64,000 nucleotides of DNA, taken from Candidatus Edwardsbacteria bacterium RifOxyA12_full_54_48. Its GTDB lineage: Bacteria; Edwardsbacteria; AC1; EtOH8. The notes below the pieces were generated by a model that was not told the DNA's origin, searched no databases, and saw only the letters and a list, made by a program, of their open reading frames with translations. Positions 7,461 through 16,074 of this stretch are shown here, piece by piece (the first letter of the stretch is position 1; each line of letters starts with the position of its first letter). The position numbers were made by a program, and so were the translations under genes. The stretch spans positions 1-64,000 of the forward strand of contig MFFN01000006.1 in assembly GCA_001777915.1 (NCBI GenBank), written 5' to 3'.

Positions 7461-10091
7461 CTACTGTACCACCACGAATTTCCTGGTGGCCCGGTAATTC
7501 CCGGCCTGCAGTCTGACAAAATAGACCCCCTCGGCCACATTGGCATCGCTCCATTTCAGCGAGTAGTGACCCGGCTCCTGCAGGCCCCGGTCGAAGCTCT
7601 TGACCGTCTGGCCCAGCACATTGTAGACCTTGATGTCCACCTGGGCTGCCCTGGGCAGCTGGTACCTGAAGTTGACCTGCCCCCGGGCCGGGTTGGGCCA
7701 GGCGTTTTGCAGGGCGAAGACTGCGGGGTTCCCAGCCTGCGGTTTGCCGCTTACCCCGGAGGCTCCCACGGTCATGGAGACCGGGATCTTCTTGGGGTTG
7801 TTGGCCAGATCGTTGCTGGCCAGGCAGACCGTGTCGCTGTAAGTGCCCAAGGATAATCCCGTAGCATTAAAGCTGAAGGTGACATTGCTATTGCCGGCCG
7901 CGGCCACTGTTCCCGAGGTGGGATCGATGGTGATCCAGTCGGCCAGCTTTTTGCCCAGCATGGCCTTCAGGTTCCAGTTGTAGTCAAGCGCGTAGGTTTG
8001 CAATTCAGCCCAACCGCCGGCTTCGACCCAATCCCCTTTGCCGTCTATGGCCGGGCCGTTGTCGGTTGAAGCAGGATAGGTGCCATTGACGTGCCCCACA
8101 CTGTACCCTACCCAGTAATTGATGCCGGTCTGAAGGGTTATCGGCGAAGGAAGCTGGTAGGTGTTCCATCCGTCCGCTGTCGACGCAGTGACATCGGAGG
8201 AATAGATCTCGGTGGTCGGAGAGGTGGTCCCGCCCTGCCACACTTTAACAGTCACATTGGTAATAGGAAGGATGATCAACGCCTTTACGGCATATAGTTC
8301 ATAGGTTTCGTAATAAGAAGCCAATTCGGTGCTGGTCAGCAGGATTGCGGTGGTAAAGGTCGTGCCGCCATTTCCTATGGCATCACCATTGTCAGCATTG
8401 TCATAACTTCCAATGCCGGTATTTAAATATGTCAGGTTCCAGTCCAGATCCATACCGCCGGTGTTGCCGATCACCAGGGTCTGGTCCAGGCTGTCGTTCT
8501 GGGGAACGTTGACATCATAATAGGTGTGGTCCAGGGCCATGGCCGGCCCGGTGGGAGCGCCTTCCGGCTTGACGATCAGGCTGCAGGTCATGGCCGATGA
8601 GCCGGCCGGGATCTGGCGCACCGCCACCCCGGCATGGGCCCCGCCGGTGGAGTCGGTGGCGCCGTTGTAATAGCTGACCGGGTAGGCAGTGCCGGAACTA
8701 TCAAAGCTGGCCTGGGTGCTGCTGGTCCAATAGTCGGCCGCATCTCCATCGTTGGTCCCATTCCACAATTCAGAACGGTAACCGGCGGTGGTCATATCGG
8801 TCTCCTCCACCGCCACGCCATAGGGCCGGGCCACCCCCCCGCTGGTATATTTATTATTCATCGTGTTGTTATTCAAATAGGTGGTGGTGGTATAGGTGCT
8901 GTCGATATGGTAGATGGCCAAACCGCCCGGCGAAGTTGAAGGCAGCAGAGAGTCCCAACGTACGCTGCTGACCGGACCCATGCCAAGTTCATAGCGGTTC
9001 TCCACCAGCCAGAACTGCTTGGTGGTGTCAGTGCCCAAAAAGGCCAGCTTATAGCTGCTGTTGGTGGCCGTGGTCATGATACTGTTGACGGTGTAAACAT
9101 CGTTAGCGGTGACCAGGGTAGGACTGGCCCAACCCAGAAAACGCCGGCACCACAGGTCAAGGGCCACCGGGCGGGCATTGGTGGAGCCGTTGCCGCCCCA
9201 GGAACCGCCGGCCATCAGCGAAAATTTGCCGATGCCCGAGCCGGCGCCGTAATCGTAATTATCAGTATCATAAAGGTCCGGTAGGCCCAGGGCATGCCCG
9301 AACTCGTGGCAGAATACTCCGCAGCCGATCATCTCGGTGGTGCCGCCGTTGCCGTCGGCGTAGTTGGTCCTCTCCGGCATGATGATATATTCGTTGATCC
9401 GAACCGGATTGCCGGTGAAGGGGCTAATGTCGCCGGTGGTATAATAGGTGGCCCCGCTGCCCCAGCCCGACAGATAGAAGCTGTGCGACCAGATGGCGGT
9501 GGCGCCTTCTTCTGCTCCTTTGCCGGCGTGAACCACCCACAGCACGTCGAGATAGCCGTCGTGGTTCTGGTCGTAGCTGGAATCGGCGAAGTTGACGAAC
9601 GAGTCGGCATGGGCCAGGGTTTTGATTATGAACTCATAGGTATTTCCGGTTGTCCCAGTATTGAACCCATAATTGGCCGAATAATAGGCAACGGTGTTGT
9701 TGCTGGTGCGCCAGTTGTCGACCGCGCCGGAACAGCTCATGGTGTTGTAGGACATGTCGCGGTAGTAGTTGTTGACCGATTTGTTGTTGGTCCCGGTGTT
9801 GAACAACATGCCCTGGAATTCGGCCTGGGTGTTGATGGCCGCCAGGTCGGTAAAATAGCCCATGATCACCGGGTATTCCCGGCTGCCGGTGACCTTGGCA
9901 TCGGAGCCTTTGATATCCTTAAGCTGAAAGATCAGGCCCCGTTCCGGGCTGTCCATGCCCTTCAGGCGCATGGCCTTCAGGGCTTCGGGCTCCCGGATCC
10001 CCTGATAAGGGGGCATGGCAAACAAAAAGCCGGCCATTGACGAAAGTATCGCCATGACCAAAAGTAATCGCACTATTGAGCTTTTACCCAT
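7461..10091 (-). CDS. Secreted M6-family metalloprotease with sorting domain
   Basis: This 876-residue exported zinc endopeptidase resembles the immune-inhibitor-A/M6 group. It has a signal peptide (1-25) and a catalytic domain (about 70-420) with HEFGHALGLPDLYD, giving zinc ligands His262 and His266 and catalytic Glu263. It also has the NHDGYLDVLWVVHAG segment and a downstream SLMAGGSWG Met-turn-like segment. A beta-sandwich region of lectin or jelly-roll type follows (about 520-690), then an Ig-like stretch and the 85-residue CTD ending ATRKFVVVQ. It probably degrades extracellular protein. AGGT upstream of the ATG and a consensus promoter at 10140-10168 mark it as a single-gene unit closed by a strong terminator. 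Confidence 0.93.
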   Translation of the reverse strand: MGKSSIVRLLLVMAILSSMAGFLFAMPPYQGIREPEALKAMRLKGMDSPERGLIFQLKDIKGSDAKVTGSREYPVIMGYFTDLAAINTQAEFQGMLFNTGTNNKSVNNYYRDMSYNTMSCSGAVDNWRTSNNTVAYYSANYGFNTGTTGNTYEFIIKTLAHADSFVNFADSSYDQNHDGYLDVLWVVHAGKGAEEGATAIWSHSFYLSGWGSGATYYTTGDISPFTGNPVRINEYIIMPERTNYADGNGGTTEMIGCGVFCHEFGHALGLPDLYDTDNYDYGAGSGIGKFSLMAGGSWGGNGSTNARPVALDLWCRRFLGWASPTLVTANDVYTVNSIMTTATNSSYKLAFLGTDTTKQFWLVENRYELGMGPVSSVRWDSLLPSTSPGGLAIYHIDSTYTTTTYLNNNTMNNKYTSGGVARPYGVAVEETDMTTAGYRSELWNGTNDGDAADYWTSSTQASFDSSGTAYPVSYYNGATDSTGGAHAGVAVRQIPAGSSAMTCSLIVKPEGAPTGPAMALDHTYYDVNVPQNDSLDQTLVIGNTGGMDLDWNLTYLNTGIGSYDNADNGDAIGNGGTTFTTAILLTSTELASYYETYELYAVKALIILPITNVTVKVWQGGTTSPTTEIYSSDVTASTADGWNTYQLPSPITLQTGINYWVGYSVGHVNGTYPASTDNGPAIDGKGDWVEAGGWAELQTYALDYNWNLKAMLGKKLADWITIDPTSGTVAAAGNSNVTFSFNATGLSLGTYSDTVCLASNDLANNPKKIPVSMTVGASGVSGKPQAGNPAVFALQNAWPNPARGQVNFRYQLPRAAQVDIKVYNVLGQTVKSFDRGLQEPGHYSLKWSDANVAEGVYFVRLQAGNYRATRKFVVVQ

Positions 10092-10139
10092 GAATAGTTA
10101 CCTCATTTTATATTTATGGAATGGTTACTTCCTGGATCA

Positions 10140-10168
10140 ATTATAATCACGGAAAGGCCCAATGTCAA
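10140..10168 (-). promoter_or_regulatory. Consensus promoter for the M6 protease
   Basis: On the minus strand TTGACA (10168-10163), 17 bp and TATAAT (10145-10140) form a perfect consensus about 50 bp before the ATG at 10091. It lies between rarA and the protease gene. Confidence 0.8.
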
Positions 10169-10195
10169 CCCAAAGGATGAATTAAACTTTTCCAA

Positions 10196-11515
10196 TTATT
10201 TATTGCCACCATCCTTCTTTTTCCTCCCCTCCCAGCCCCGCTCGGTGGGAAAATAGAACTTCTGGTCCTTGATCTCGTCCGGCAGGTGCTGCTGGTCCAG
10301 TTTGGCGTCGGGCTCGTCGTGGGCGTAGCGGTAGCCGGCCCCGTAGCCCACCTCCTTCATCAGCTTGGTGACGGCGTTGCGGATCACCAGCGGCACCGGC
10401 AAAGAACCGGAGCGGTCTATCTCCCGCATCACCGCGCCGTAGGCCTTGTAGACCGCGTTGCTCTTGGGCGCCAGGGCCAGATAGATCACCGCCTGGGCCA
10501 GGGCCAGCTCGCCCTCCGGCGTGCCCAGGAAATGATAGGCCTCTTTGGCCTGGTTGGCTATCAGCAGGGCGTTGGGATCGGCATTGCCGATGTCCTCGGT
10601 GGCAAAGCGGATCATCCGCCGGGCCACATACAACGGGTCCTCGCCCGAGGCCAGCATCCGGGCCAGCCAGTATAAAGATCCGTCGGGATCGGAGTCCCGC
10701 AGGGATTTATGCAGGGCCGAGATCAGGTTGTAATGCTCCTCCCCGGCCTTGTCGTACAGCAGGGATTTCCTCTGCATGGCCTCCTCGGCATCGGCCAGGG
10801 TCACCGTTCTCTTCCCGTCCTGGTCCGGTTTGACGGTGCTGACCGCCAGCTCCAGAGCGTTGAGGGCGGTGCGGGCGTCGCCGTAGGAGGACTGGGCGAT
10901 GAATTCCAGGGCCTTGGCATCGGCCGCCGGATGGAGCTCGGCCAGCCCCTTTTCTTCTATTAGAGCCCGCTCCAGAATGCCCTTGATATCCTCCTCGCCC
11001 AGGCCTTTCAGGATCAGCACCTTGCTGCGGGATAAAAGGGCCGAGATCACCTCGAAGGACGGGTTCTCGGTGGTGGCCCCTATCAGCACGATGGTCCCCC
11101 GTTCCACGTAGGGCAGAAAGGCGTCCTGCTGGGCCTTGTTGAAGCGATGGATCTCGTCCACGAAAAGGATGGTGCGCTGGCCCTGGTGGCTGCGCTTGGC
11201 CTCGGCTTGCTTGATGACCTCCTTGATCTCCTTGATGCCGGAGATCACCGCCGAGAATTCCAGAAAATTGGCCTTGACCGAGCTGGCGATGATCCGGGCC
11301 AAAGTGGTCTTGCCGGAGCCCGGCGGACCCCAGAAGATCAGCGACGGCACCTCGCCGGATTCCAGGATCTTGCGCAGCACCCGTCCGGAGCCGATCAGAT
11401 GCTCCTGGCCCACCACCTCGTCCAGGGTGCGGGGCCGCATCCGGTCGGCCAGGGGCACGGATTTGGCCTCGGCCGATCTATCGGGAAATATTTCGGTCTG
11501 ATCGGTCATGATCAT
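10196..11515 (-). CDS. rarA: Replication-associated recombination protein A (AAA+ ATPase)
   Basis: This 439-residue RarA/MgsA/WRNIP1 family ATPase acts at stalled replication forks. It shows a clamp-loader-like AAA+ core: Walker A GPPGSGKTT (about 64-72), Walker B ILFVDEIHRFNKAQQDAFLP and sensor 1 GATTENPSFEV. The C-terminal MgsA tetramerisation domain is present (ALHKSLRDSDPDGSLYWLARML, RRMIRFATEDIGNADP). Length fits the family. Two in-frame ATGs (11515, 11509) exist with no clear ribosome site, so the start is uncertain by two codons. The C-terminus is Lys-rich. It is upstream of, and apparently independent from, the protease promoter. Confidence 0.96.
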   Translation of the reverse strand: MIMTDQTEIFPDRSAEAKSVPLADRMRPRTLDEVVGQEHLIGSGRVLRKILESGEVPSLIFWGPPGSGKTTLARIIASSVKANFLEFSAVISGIKEIKEVIKQAEAKRSHQGQRTILFVDEIHRFNKAQQDAFLPYVERGTIVLIGATTENPSFEVISALLSRSKVLILKGLGEEDIKGILERALIEEKGLAELHPAADAKALEFIAQSSYGDARTALNALELAVSTVKPDQDGKRTVTLADAEEAMQRKSLLYDKAGEEHYNLISALHKSLRDSDPDGSLYWLARMLASGEDPLYVARRMIRFATEDIGNADPNALLIANQAKEAYHFLGTPEGELALAQAVIYLALAPKSNAVYKAYGAVMREIDRSGSLPVPLVIRNAVTKLMKEVGYGAGYRYAHDEPDAKLDQQHLPDEIKDQKFYFPTERGWEGRKKKDGGNK

Positions 11516-11543
11516 TTAAGGAATTGTGGTTAGTTGCTATTTT

Positions 11544-11591
11544 AGATCACCCCTTCCCCTCCTTGATCAAGGAGGGGATTAAGGGGAGGTC
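11544..11591. repeat. Nested palindromic repeat with TTGATCAA centre
   Basis: The core at 11556-11577 is a perfect palindrome (CCCCTCCTTGA and its complement). It is nested between GATCACCCCTT on the left and AAGGGGAGGTC on the right, which are themselves near-complementary. The right arm reaches the TGA stop of the amidase gene. Related copies lie at 19518-19604, 20456-20490 and 48071-48134. It looks like a non-autonomous intergenic repeat; it could also act as a hairpin at the mRNA 3' end. Confidence 0.75.
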
Positions 11592-13374
11592 ATTTTATTT
11601 TCAAAAGAAATTCTTTCATCCCGATAAAGATGGCCCTGGCGATCCTCTCCTGGAAAACTCCGTCCAATAAAAGGGCTTCCTCGCGGGGGACGATGATGAA
11701 GGCCGGCTCCACCAGGATCGAGGGGAATTCGGTGGCCCGGCACAGCACCAGGTTGCCGTAGAACAGTCCGTGGTCGTTAAGCGGAAGCGTCTTCTGAAAC
11801 TGACGGTGGACCGTCTCGGCCAGCCACCGGCTGTAGGGCTGGTAGTAATAGGTGGAATATCCGCTGTTCAACAGGGGATTGGCTCCGTCCGGCGAGGCGT
11901 TGTTGTGGATGCTGATCAAAATATCCGCCTTCCAGCCAGCCGCCCGGCTGGGGCGCTGGTAGATGCCGGCCCCCTCAGACCCCTCCCGGGTGTAGAGAAC
12001 CGAGGCCCCCTCCTTCTTCAGCATCCGGCCCAGCCGCTGGCTGATCTGCCAGTTGATGTCCTTCTCCAAAGTTCTCAAGGGGCCCACTGCGCCGTTGTCC
12101 GGGGAGTGCCCGGGATCCAGGGCTATTTTTAAATTTTTGAATGGAAGTTTATGGTTGATGGCCGGCGGGGCCTTTAAAGACAGCACCAGGTTGTTGTTCT
12201 GATAGGCAGTGCTGTATCCCCACAATTTGCCGGCCAGAGACACCTCCAGCTCCACCGTCCGGCTGTCAACCTGCCTCCAGCGGATATCGTTGACAAAACC
12301 GTCGGCCGGATCGTAGCGCACCCAGTCCATGTCGGCCCGGACATCGTAAAGCACCATCTTCAGGCTCCGTCCATCGGCTCCGGGAAAGACCTGATGGACC
12401 GAAGGCCGTGACAGCAAGATGCTCAGTTGGCTGCCGCGGGGTTCCCTGGCCGTCTTGACCAAAACCAGCTTGGCGGCAGGGAATATTTTCCCCGCCGGAA
12501 ACAGTTCCAACGAGTTCTGTTTGACCCAGGCCTCCTTGGCCTCCGAAAGCTTCAGCCGGTAATACTGATCGTGAATTCCGTTGATCTGCAGGATCGTTCC
12601 CCGGGGCAGGAACATCTCATAGCCCAGGTCCGGGGCGGTCTTGAGCACCGCAAGGGAATCCTTCACTTTGGCAAAGACCTGGCGGGCATCGTCCCAATTG
12701 CTGAGAATTGGCCCGGTGGAATCAATTACGGAATTTCCTTCCCGGTCAACCAGGTAAAAATATATTCGCTGGCTTTCCCAGCCCTCATCTCCCCTTATCA
12801 GGCAGGACCCGCCGTAGATGCCGGGCACCACAGTGGTATCGGCGGTGGAGGAGTCGGAAAAAGCCAGGACCTTGTCGTCCGGCTCGGTTGATGCATTCTG
12901 CTCAACCATCACCCGACCGCGGCCTCGGCCCACCGAAAAACTGGCCTTGCCGCCGGGCGTCCCCTGGAATGAAACATAAAGGCGATCTCCTGCCGGCAGG
13001 CTCAATTTGTAATTGGGGTTGATCGAGCCGTGCAGGATGCACAGGCTGTCAGGCCGGATGTTCTTTTTGCCCGCAGCCACCTTCACCTTGCGATCCAGGG
13101 TGGCGATGCCCGAGGCATCCAAAGCCGACAGCTGGATGATGAATTCTCCCGGATCGAACGGGATATAAGCCAGAAAGGCCCCGGTCTTGTAGACCTCCAC
13201 CTTGCGACCGTTGACCGAAAGCTGGCTGCCGGGCGTTACCGATCCCAGGATGAACGACCAGGAGACCGGCCCGATATCGGCTCCCTCCGGTGGATAGACC
13301 AGGTCTATTTGGGGGGCAGATCGGGCCAGCCCCGCAACGATAAGCAGGATAAGGATGCTGCTGATTTTTCTCAT
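11590..13374 (-). CDS. N-acetylmuramoyl-L-alanine amidase (Amidase_3 type)
   Basis: This 594-residue secreted zinc amidase cleaves the bond between muramic acid and the stem peptide of peptidoglycan. It has a signal peptide (about 1-19), a long beta-rich N-terminal part with SH3-like and AMIN-like character (about 20-400), and a catalytic domain over about 410-594. That domain shows IALDPGHSPDNGAVGP, VLYTREG, ILISIHNNA and the late Glu motif FPSILVEPAFI, the expected ligand and catalytic residues of this fold. Its start shares one base (TAATG) with the stop of the LysM-like gene upstream, so the two are translationally coupled and probably work together at the cell wall. Confidence 0.93.
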   Translation of the reverse strand: MRKISSILILLIVAGLARSAPQIDLVYPPEGADIGPVSWSFILGSVTPGSQLSVNGRKVEVYKTGAFLAYIPFDPGEFIIQLSALDASGIATLDRKVKVAAGKKNIRPDSLCILHGSINPNYKLSLPAGDRLYVSFQGTPGGKASFSVGRGRGRVMVEQNASTEPDDKVLAFSDSSTADTTVVPGIYGGSCLIRGDEGWESQRIYFYLVDREGNSVIDSTGPILSNWDDARQVFAKVKDSLAVLKTAPDLGYEMFLPRGTILQINGIHDQYYRLKLSEAKEAWVKQNSLELFPAGKIFPAAKLVLVKTAREPRGSQLSILLSRPSVHQVFPGADGRSLKMVLYDVRADMDWVRYDPADGFVNDIRWRQVDSRTVELEVSLAGKLWGYSTAYQNNNLVLSLKAPPAINHKLPFKNLKIALDPGHSPDNGAVGPLRTLEKDINWQISQRLGRMLKKEGASVLYTREGSEGAGIYQRPSRAAGWKADILISIHNNASPDGANPLLNSGYSTYYYQPYSRWLAETVHRQFQKTLPLNDHGLFYGNLVLCRATEFPSILVEPAFIIVPREEALLLDGVFQERIARAIFIGMKEFLLKIK

Positions 13375-13775
13375 TACTCTATAAACACCTTAGCGATTAA
13401 TTTTAAGGCCCATTTGGCAAACTTGGCCAGGGCAAAGAACCAGTTATTGGAAGCCTGGTTGGCATTCAACGAGCGGATATTTACCACGGCTTTTTCAATC
13501 CGAGCAATACTGCAATCTGCCTGCATCGGCCTGGCTGATCCCTGCCGGGGATCCAAATTAAGATATTTCAGCAGTTTCTCCGCCGGGACCTGGTTCCGGC
13601 GGGCGATCTGCTTCAGGGTCAGCGTGGTGTCGATCTCAACCGGCCGGAGGGATGTATCCTCTGCCCGGACAACCGGCGTCCCTAGAAACAGGATCAACAG
13701 ACACATCCCCAGCCGGGGTGATGTTGAAATCCTTTTAAAAGATGCGGCAAAGATATTTTTAACTATATGATACAT
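13374..13775 (-). CDS. Small exported protein with LysM-like segment
   Basis: This is a 133-residue protein with an N-terminal hydrophobic segment (about 21-38, ending VVRAED), suggesting export or anchoring. A segment at about 49-70 (TLTLKQIARRNQVPAEKLLK) resembles the first half of a LysM peptidoglycan-binding motif, but the motif is short and not certain. A second hydrophobic stretch lies at the C-terminus (FFALAKFAKWALKLIAKVF). Coupling to the amidase gene by a TAATG overlap suggests it targets or regulates that enzyme. No firm family assignment. Confidence 0.7.
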   Translation of the reverse strand: MYHIVKNIFAASFKRISTSPRLGMCLLILFLGTPVVRAEDTSLRPVEIDTTLTLKQIARRNQVPAEKLLKYLNLDPRQGSARPMQADCSIARIEKAVVNIRSLNANQASNNWFFALAKFAKWALKLIAKVFIE

Positions 13776-13815
13776 GTTTTATTATATTCCGGAAGCGATA
13801 ATAGATCAATAGGAT

Positions 13816-15042
13816 TTACTGTTTCTTGATCACATACTCGGCCGCAGCATTCCCGGCCGCATATCCCGAGCTCCAGGACCACTGGAGGTTGTAGCCGCCG
13901 GTGTCCCCGTCCACATCCAGCACTTCCCCGCAGAAGAACAGCCCGGGAGCCTTCTTGGACATCAAGCTTTCGGGAAATATTTGCCGGCAGTCCACCCCCC
14001 CGGCCGTGACCTGGGCCTCCTTGAAAGGCCTCGGGCCTTTTATCTGAACCGGCCAGCGGCAGAGATTTTCCAGCAGCATCGGCAATTGTTCATCCGATAT
14101 CTCCCGGCATGACGCATCGAGGTTCAATTTGCTTTGGATCATCATGACCAGTCCCAGTTTCTCCGGCAGCAGTCCGGTCAAAAAATCCCTGGTCAGGCGG
14201 GAAGCCAGTTTTTCCCTTCTGGCCCTCAGTTGGGTGATGACCTCTGTTTCATTGGTATAGGGCAGAAAATTGATCCGGCACTCAAGTCCCGGACCTTTCA
14301 TCATTCGGCTGGCCTTGAGGGCCAGCGGTCCGGACAGCCCGTAGTGGGTGAACAATCCTTCATCGACGATCTCAAAAACAGTCTGGCCGCCCCGGCTGAT
14401 GGTCAGCCTGAGGTCCATCCTCAATCCCTGGAGCTTATGGAACCAGTTCCCGGCCAGCATCAGCGGCACCAGGGCCGGCTCCGGGGGGACGATGGCATGG
14501 TTAAGTTTCGACGCCATCTCGTAGCCCTGCCCGGTGGAGCCGAACTGCGGACTGGCCGCCCCGCCGCAGGCCAGGATCACCGCAGCGGATCCATGCCCAG
14601 GCCCCCTTTGGCGGACCTGCCAGCCGGAGGAAACCCTCCCCAGGGCCACGATCTCGGACCGCAGGTTGACCTCCACCCCCAGCCGTTCCATCTCCTGCTC
14701 CAGGCAGAACAGCACCGCGGAAGCCTCGTTGCTGCGGGGAAAATACCTTCCCCGGCTGTCGGCGTAAAACGACAGTCCCAGGCCCTCGAAAAATTCCAGA
14801 GTGTTCTTCACTTTGAAATTATCAAGGATGCCGCCGGCCAGTTGCAGGTGGCCGCCGTGAAAGTTATCCAAGGAGATGTTCTGATTGGCAAAGTTACAGC
14901 GCCCGTTGCCGGTGGCTAAAAGTTTGCGGCCCAAGGAGCCGTTCTTCTCCCAGAGCCGCACCCGGCCGCCTTTCCCGGCGGCGATGATGGCCGCCATCAT
15001 CCCGGCCGGCCCGCCGCCGATAATATCGATATATCTGTTCAC
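13816..15042 (-). CDS. HI0933/YhiN-family flavoprotein
   Basis: This 408-residue FAD-dependent oxidoreductase belongs to the HI0933-like family (often annotated as NAD(P)/FAD-dependent oxidoreductase or aminoacetone oxidase-like). It shows the dinucleotide motif GGGPAGMMAAIIAAGKG at 9-25, the family motif GNGRCNFAN near 46-54, VTAGGVDCRQI near 338 and the C-terminal FAD-contact block GEVLDVDGDTGGYNLQWSWSSG. The physiological substrate is unknown. It begins five bases after the stop of hypB, which is otherwise unrelated, so co-transcription is likely. Confidence 0.92.
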   Translation of the reverse strand: MNRYIDIIGGGPAGMMAAIIAAGKGGRVRLWEKNGSLGRKLLATGNGRCNFANQNISLDNFHGGHLQLAGGILDNFKVKNTLEFFEGLGLSFYADSRGRYFPRSNEASAVLFCLEQEMERLGVEVNLRSEIVALGRVSSGWQVRQRGPGHGSAAVILACGGAASPQFGSTGQGYEMASKLNHAIVPPEPALVPLMLAGNWFHKLQGLRMDLRLTISRGGQTVFEIVDEGLFTHYGLSGPLALKASRMMKGPGLECRINFLPYTNETEVITQLRARREKLASRLTRDFLTGLLPEKLGLVMMIQSKLNLDASCREISDEQLPMLLENLCRWPVQIKGPRPFKEAQVTAGGVDCRQIFPESLMSKKAPGLFFCGEVLDVDGDTGGYNLQWSWSSGYAAGNAAAEYVIKKQ

Positions 15043-15046
15043 CGTC

Positions 15047-15733
15047 TCATCCCGTTTTGGATTTCCCCTGTTCAGCGGCCCTGGCGGCCAGCCAGTCCAC
15101 CCATTCCGCCATGCCCTGCCCGGTGGCGGCCGACAGTTCGAAGATGGGAGCCTCCCGGTTTATCCTCCGGACGTCGGCCCGGGCCTTCTCTAGATCGAAG
15201 TTCACCGCTTCCAGCAGGTCGATCTTGGAGAATATCACCGCCCCGGCCTCGGAGAAGATCAGGGGATATTTGGCCGGCTTGTCGTCGCCCTCCGGCACCG
15301 AGAGCACCACCACCTTAAAAGCCTCGCCCAGGTCGAATTCGGCCGGACAGACCAGGTTGCCCACGTTCTCCACCGCCAGGATATCCGTCTTATCAAGCTG
15401 AAAATCCTGAAAGGCCCGGTGCACCATCCCGGCATCCAGGTGGCAGCCGCCCTCGGTGTTGATCTGCACCACCGGAATGCCCAGGGCCGCCAGCCGCCGG
15501 GCGTCGTAGTCGCCGGTGATATCTCCCTCGATCACCGCAAATTCCATTTTACCTTTCAGGCCGGAGATGGTCCTCTCCAGCAGGGTGGTCTTGCCGGCCC
15601 CGGGCGAGGCGATGAAATTAAGCGCCAGGATGCCGTGTTTTTGGAACACTGCCCGGTTCTCATCCGCCCGGTGGCGGTTCTGGTCCAGGATATTTTTCAG
15701 GATCTTGATCTCTGTCATATACGGTGAATTCAA
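15047..15733 (-). CDS. hypB: Hydrogenase nickel incorporation GTPase HypB
   Basis: This 228-residue SIMIBI GTPase delivers nickel to the large subunit of [NiFe]-hydrogenase. It has P-loop ASPGAGKTTLLE (about 43-54), the EGDITGDYDARR switch block, the metal-site segment NTEGGCHLDAGMV, ENVGNLVCPAEFDLGE and the guanine motif region FSKIDLLE. There is no His-rich N-terminal nickel store. Its ATG overlaps the hypA stop by four bases. The hydrogenase subunits and the other Hyp proteins are not in this window. Confidence 0.97.
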   Translation of the reverse strand: MNSPYMTEIKILKNILDQNRHRADENRAVFQKHGILALNFIASPGAGKTTLLERTISGLKGKMEFAVIEGDITGDYDARRLAALGIPVVQINTEGGCHLDAGMVHRAFQDFQLDKTDILAVENVGNLVCPAEFDLGEAFKVVVLSVPEGDDKPAKYPLIFSEAGAVIFSKIDLLEAVNFDLEKARADVRRINREAPIFELSAATGQGMAEWVDWLAARAAEQGKSKTG

Positions 15734-16074
15734 TTATCGATTTCGATGCTGTCTATGAACATCTCCCGGCCGTCGATTATCTGGCCGCTTAAGATGCCGC
15801 ATTGGGGGCAGGTGAGGTCCAGCTGGTCCGATTGGTACTCGGCCCCGCAGTCCCGGCAGCGGCACCTGATGGGGACCCATTGGATGTCCAGCACCGCCCC
15901 TTCGGCCCTGGTGCCGGGGGTCATCATCTCGAAGTTCATCTCCACCGCCTCCGGCACGTACCCGGTCAGTCGGCCGATCTTCAGGTTGATCTTCCTTATT
16001 CGCAGGGCGCCGGCCTCCTGGGCCTTGGACAGGGCGATCTTGACCAGGCTCTGGGTGATGGCCAGCTCGTGCAT
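15730..16074 (-). CDS. hypA: Hydrogenase maturation nickel chaperone HypA
   Basis: This 114-residue protein partners HypB in nickel insertion. The N-terminal nickel site is MHELAI (His2, Glu3). The zinc-binding domain has two CxxC pairs (CRDCGAEYQ and CPQCGI), with an extra Cys just before the first. Length and order match the family. It overlaps the preceding DUF2723 gene by one base and hypB by four, forming a tight run from the folP-cdaA side of the operon. Confidence 0.97.
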   Translation of the reverse strand: MHELAITQSLVKIALSKAQEAGALRIRKINLKIGRLTGYVPEAVEMNFEMMTPGTRAEGAVLDIQWVPIRCRCRDCGAEYQSDQLDLTCPQCGILSGQIIDGREMFIDSIEIDN

